Shown here: positions 5,244 through 6,027 of the stretch, piece after piece
Layout of the letters: each line of letters starts with the position of its first letter
Numbering within the stretch: position 1 is the first letter of the stretch
Origin: Faecalibacterium sp.
GTDB lineage: Bacteria > Bacillota > Clostridia > Oscillospirales > Ruminococcaceae
DNA: 6,027 nt
Assembly (NCBI GenBank): GCA_017483235.1
Contig: JAFULE010000195.1
Coordinates: 1 to 6,027 of the forward strand
Direction of reading: 5' to 3'
Notes under the pieces: generated by a model
Seen by the model: only the letters and a program-made list of their open reading frames with translations
Told to the model about the DNA's origin: nothing
Databases searched by the model: none
Program-made: the position numbers and the translations under genes

Positions 5244-6027
5244 ATGAGCAAACGGTTTTCGCTGTCCTCTCCCCTGCTTTCGGCTGCAATGGTGATTGCC
5301 GGCAATCTTCTGTACGCACTGACCGTGCGGCTGTTTCTGCTGCCCGGCGGCCTTGTTACCGGCGGCACCAACGGCATTGCCATGATCGTGGGGCAGTTCT
5401 GGGATATCCCCATGTCCGGCTTTATTCTGGCGTTCAACATTGTCATGCTGGGGGCCGGCTGGCTGATTTTAGGCAAAGCCTTTGCCCTTACCACCATTGC
5501 CAGTTCCTTTTTGTATCCGCTGTTTCTCGAATTGCTGAACCGGCTGCTGGGCGACTTTGTTCTGACCGATGATCTGATCCTGAACACCATCTTCTGCGGG
5601 TTTGGCATCGGCATTGCGCTGGGGCTGATCATCCGGGTGGGCGCTTCCACTGGCGGCATGGATATTCCCCCGCTGGTACTGAATAAGCTGTTCCGCATAC
5701 CGGTTTCGGTCAGTCTGTATGCCTTCGATTTCTGCATTCTGCTGCTGCAGCTGCTGTTCCGCCCCGCCGAAAACGTGCTGTACGGTGTGGTGCTGCTTAT
5801 GATCTACGCCACCGTGCTGGACAAAATGCTGCTGCTTGGCCGCAGCCGCACCGAGCTGAAGATCGTAAGCGATCATGCCGCCCAAATTTGTGATGCCATT
5901 CTGCATGATGTGGACCGCGGTGTGACCCTGCTGGACGGCGAAGGCGGCTATACCCACAGTAAAAAGCAGCTGGTGCTGAGTGTGATTTCAAACCGGGAGT
6001 TGGTTAAGGTGGAACGGCTGGTACACC
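5244..6027 (+). CDS. YitT family membrane protein (3' end cut by window edge)
   Basis: The first 261 codons are present without a stop. This is a YitT_membrane (DUF161) protein followed by a C-terminal DUF2179 domain, a common pairing in Firmicutes with no settled biochemical role. The membrane part (about 10-195) has five or six hydrophobic segments and two glycine-rich family motifs, LPGGLVTGGTNGIAMI (33-48) and RVGASTGGMDI (131-141). The DUF2179 part starts near 203 (TELKIVSD) and includes DRGVTLLDGEGGYT (224-237) and a LVLSVISNRELVKVERLV stretch. Family members are usually about 280-290 aa, so roughly 25-30 residues are missing. The ATG at 5244 is chosen because the family-like N-terminus begins there. 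The ribosome site is weak, CGGGG at 5230-5234 with a 9-nt gap. Expression depends on reading through the terminator at 5170-5208, unless another promoter lies in the short gap after it. Confidence 0.92.
   Translation, partial: MSKRFSLSSPLLSAAMVIAGNLLYALTVRLFLLPGGLVTGGTNGIAMIVGQFWDIPMSGFILAFNIVMLGAGWLILGKAFALTTIASSFLYPLFLELLNRLLGDFVLTDDLILNTIFCGFGIGIALGLIIRVGASTGGMDIPPLVLNKLFRIPVSVSLYAFDFCILLLQLLFRPAENVLYGVVLLMIYATVLDKMLLLGRSRTELKIVSDHAAQICDAILHDVDRGVTLLDGEGGYTHSKKQLVLSVISNRELVKVERLVH

Noticed and set aside
5237..5572. Plus-strand frame starting at TTG 5237 (111 codons)
   Set aside because: It overlaps the YitT gene in another frame. The YitT frame carries the conserved family motifs and stays open to the window end.
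1..6027. Mobile element, CRISPR array, tRNA/rRNA or defence system
   Set aside because: No transposase or integrase motifs, terminal repeats, regularly spaced repeats or tRNA-like folds were found; base and codon use look even across the window.

Overview
The window looks like the chromosome of a high-GC Clostridia-type Firmicute. A gut Oscillospiraceae/Ruminococcaceae relative (Faecalibacterium, Gemmiger or Subdoligranulum type) is my best guess. The reasons are strongly G/C-ending, CTG-rich codons, AGGAGG-type ribosome sites, near-consensus sigma-A promoters, and the gene families present. The genus is inferred, not shown. All five genes read as intact or edge-truncated chromosomal genes. 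I see no transposase, tRNA, rRNA, CRISPR array or phage gene.

Layout. At 1-2668 (minus strand) lies a two-gene operon for a heterodimeric ABC exporter. The upstream gene (842-2668) encodes a complete half-transporter with an Asp in place of the catalytic Glu. The downstream gene (1-845, cut by the window edge) overlaps it by an ATGA and shows only its membrane domain. At 2669-2869 is a divergent control region with a promoter for each side, a leader hairpin on the ABC side and an 11-bp palindrome between the promoters. At 2870-4285 (plus) is a MATE-family efflux transporter. At 4303-4358 a very strong bidirectional terminator separates it from a convergent gene for a DUF5052-like lipoprotein (4365-4970, minus). 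At 4971-5243 is a second divergent control region. Its plus-strand side has a perfect-consensus promoter followed within about 22 nt by a complete intrinsic terminator, and then the start of a YitT-family membrane protein gene (5244 to the window end, C-terminus cut).

How the genes fit together. The ABC pair and the MATE protein are two energetically different exporters, one ATP-driven and one ion-driven, transcribed divergently from one 200-bp region, so shared control is plausible but not proven. The lipoprotein and YitT genes have unknown roles.

The most interesting signal is the YitT leader: a strong promoter and a strong terminator sit together upstream of the gene. This implies either conditional attenuation or a roughly 60-nt small RNA. 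Apart from that the window is ordinary housekeeping and transport DNA, and I found no clear new multi-gene system.
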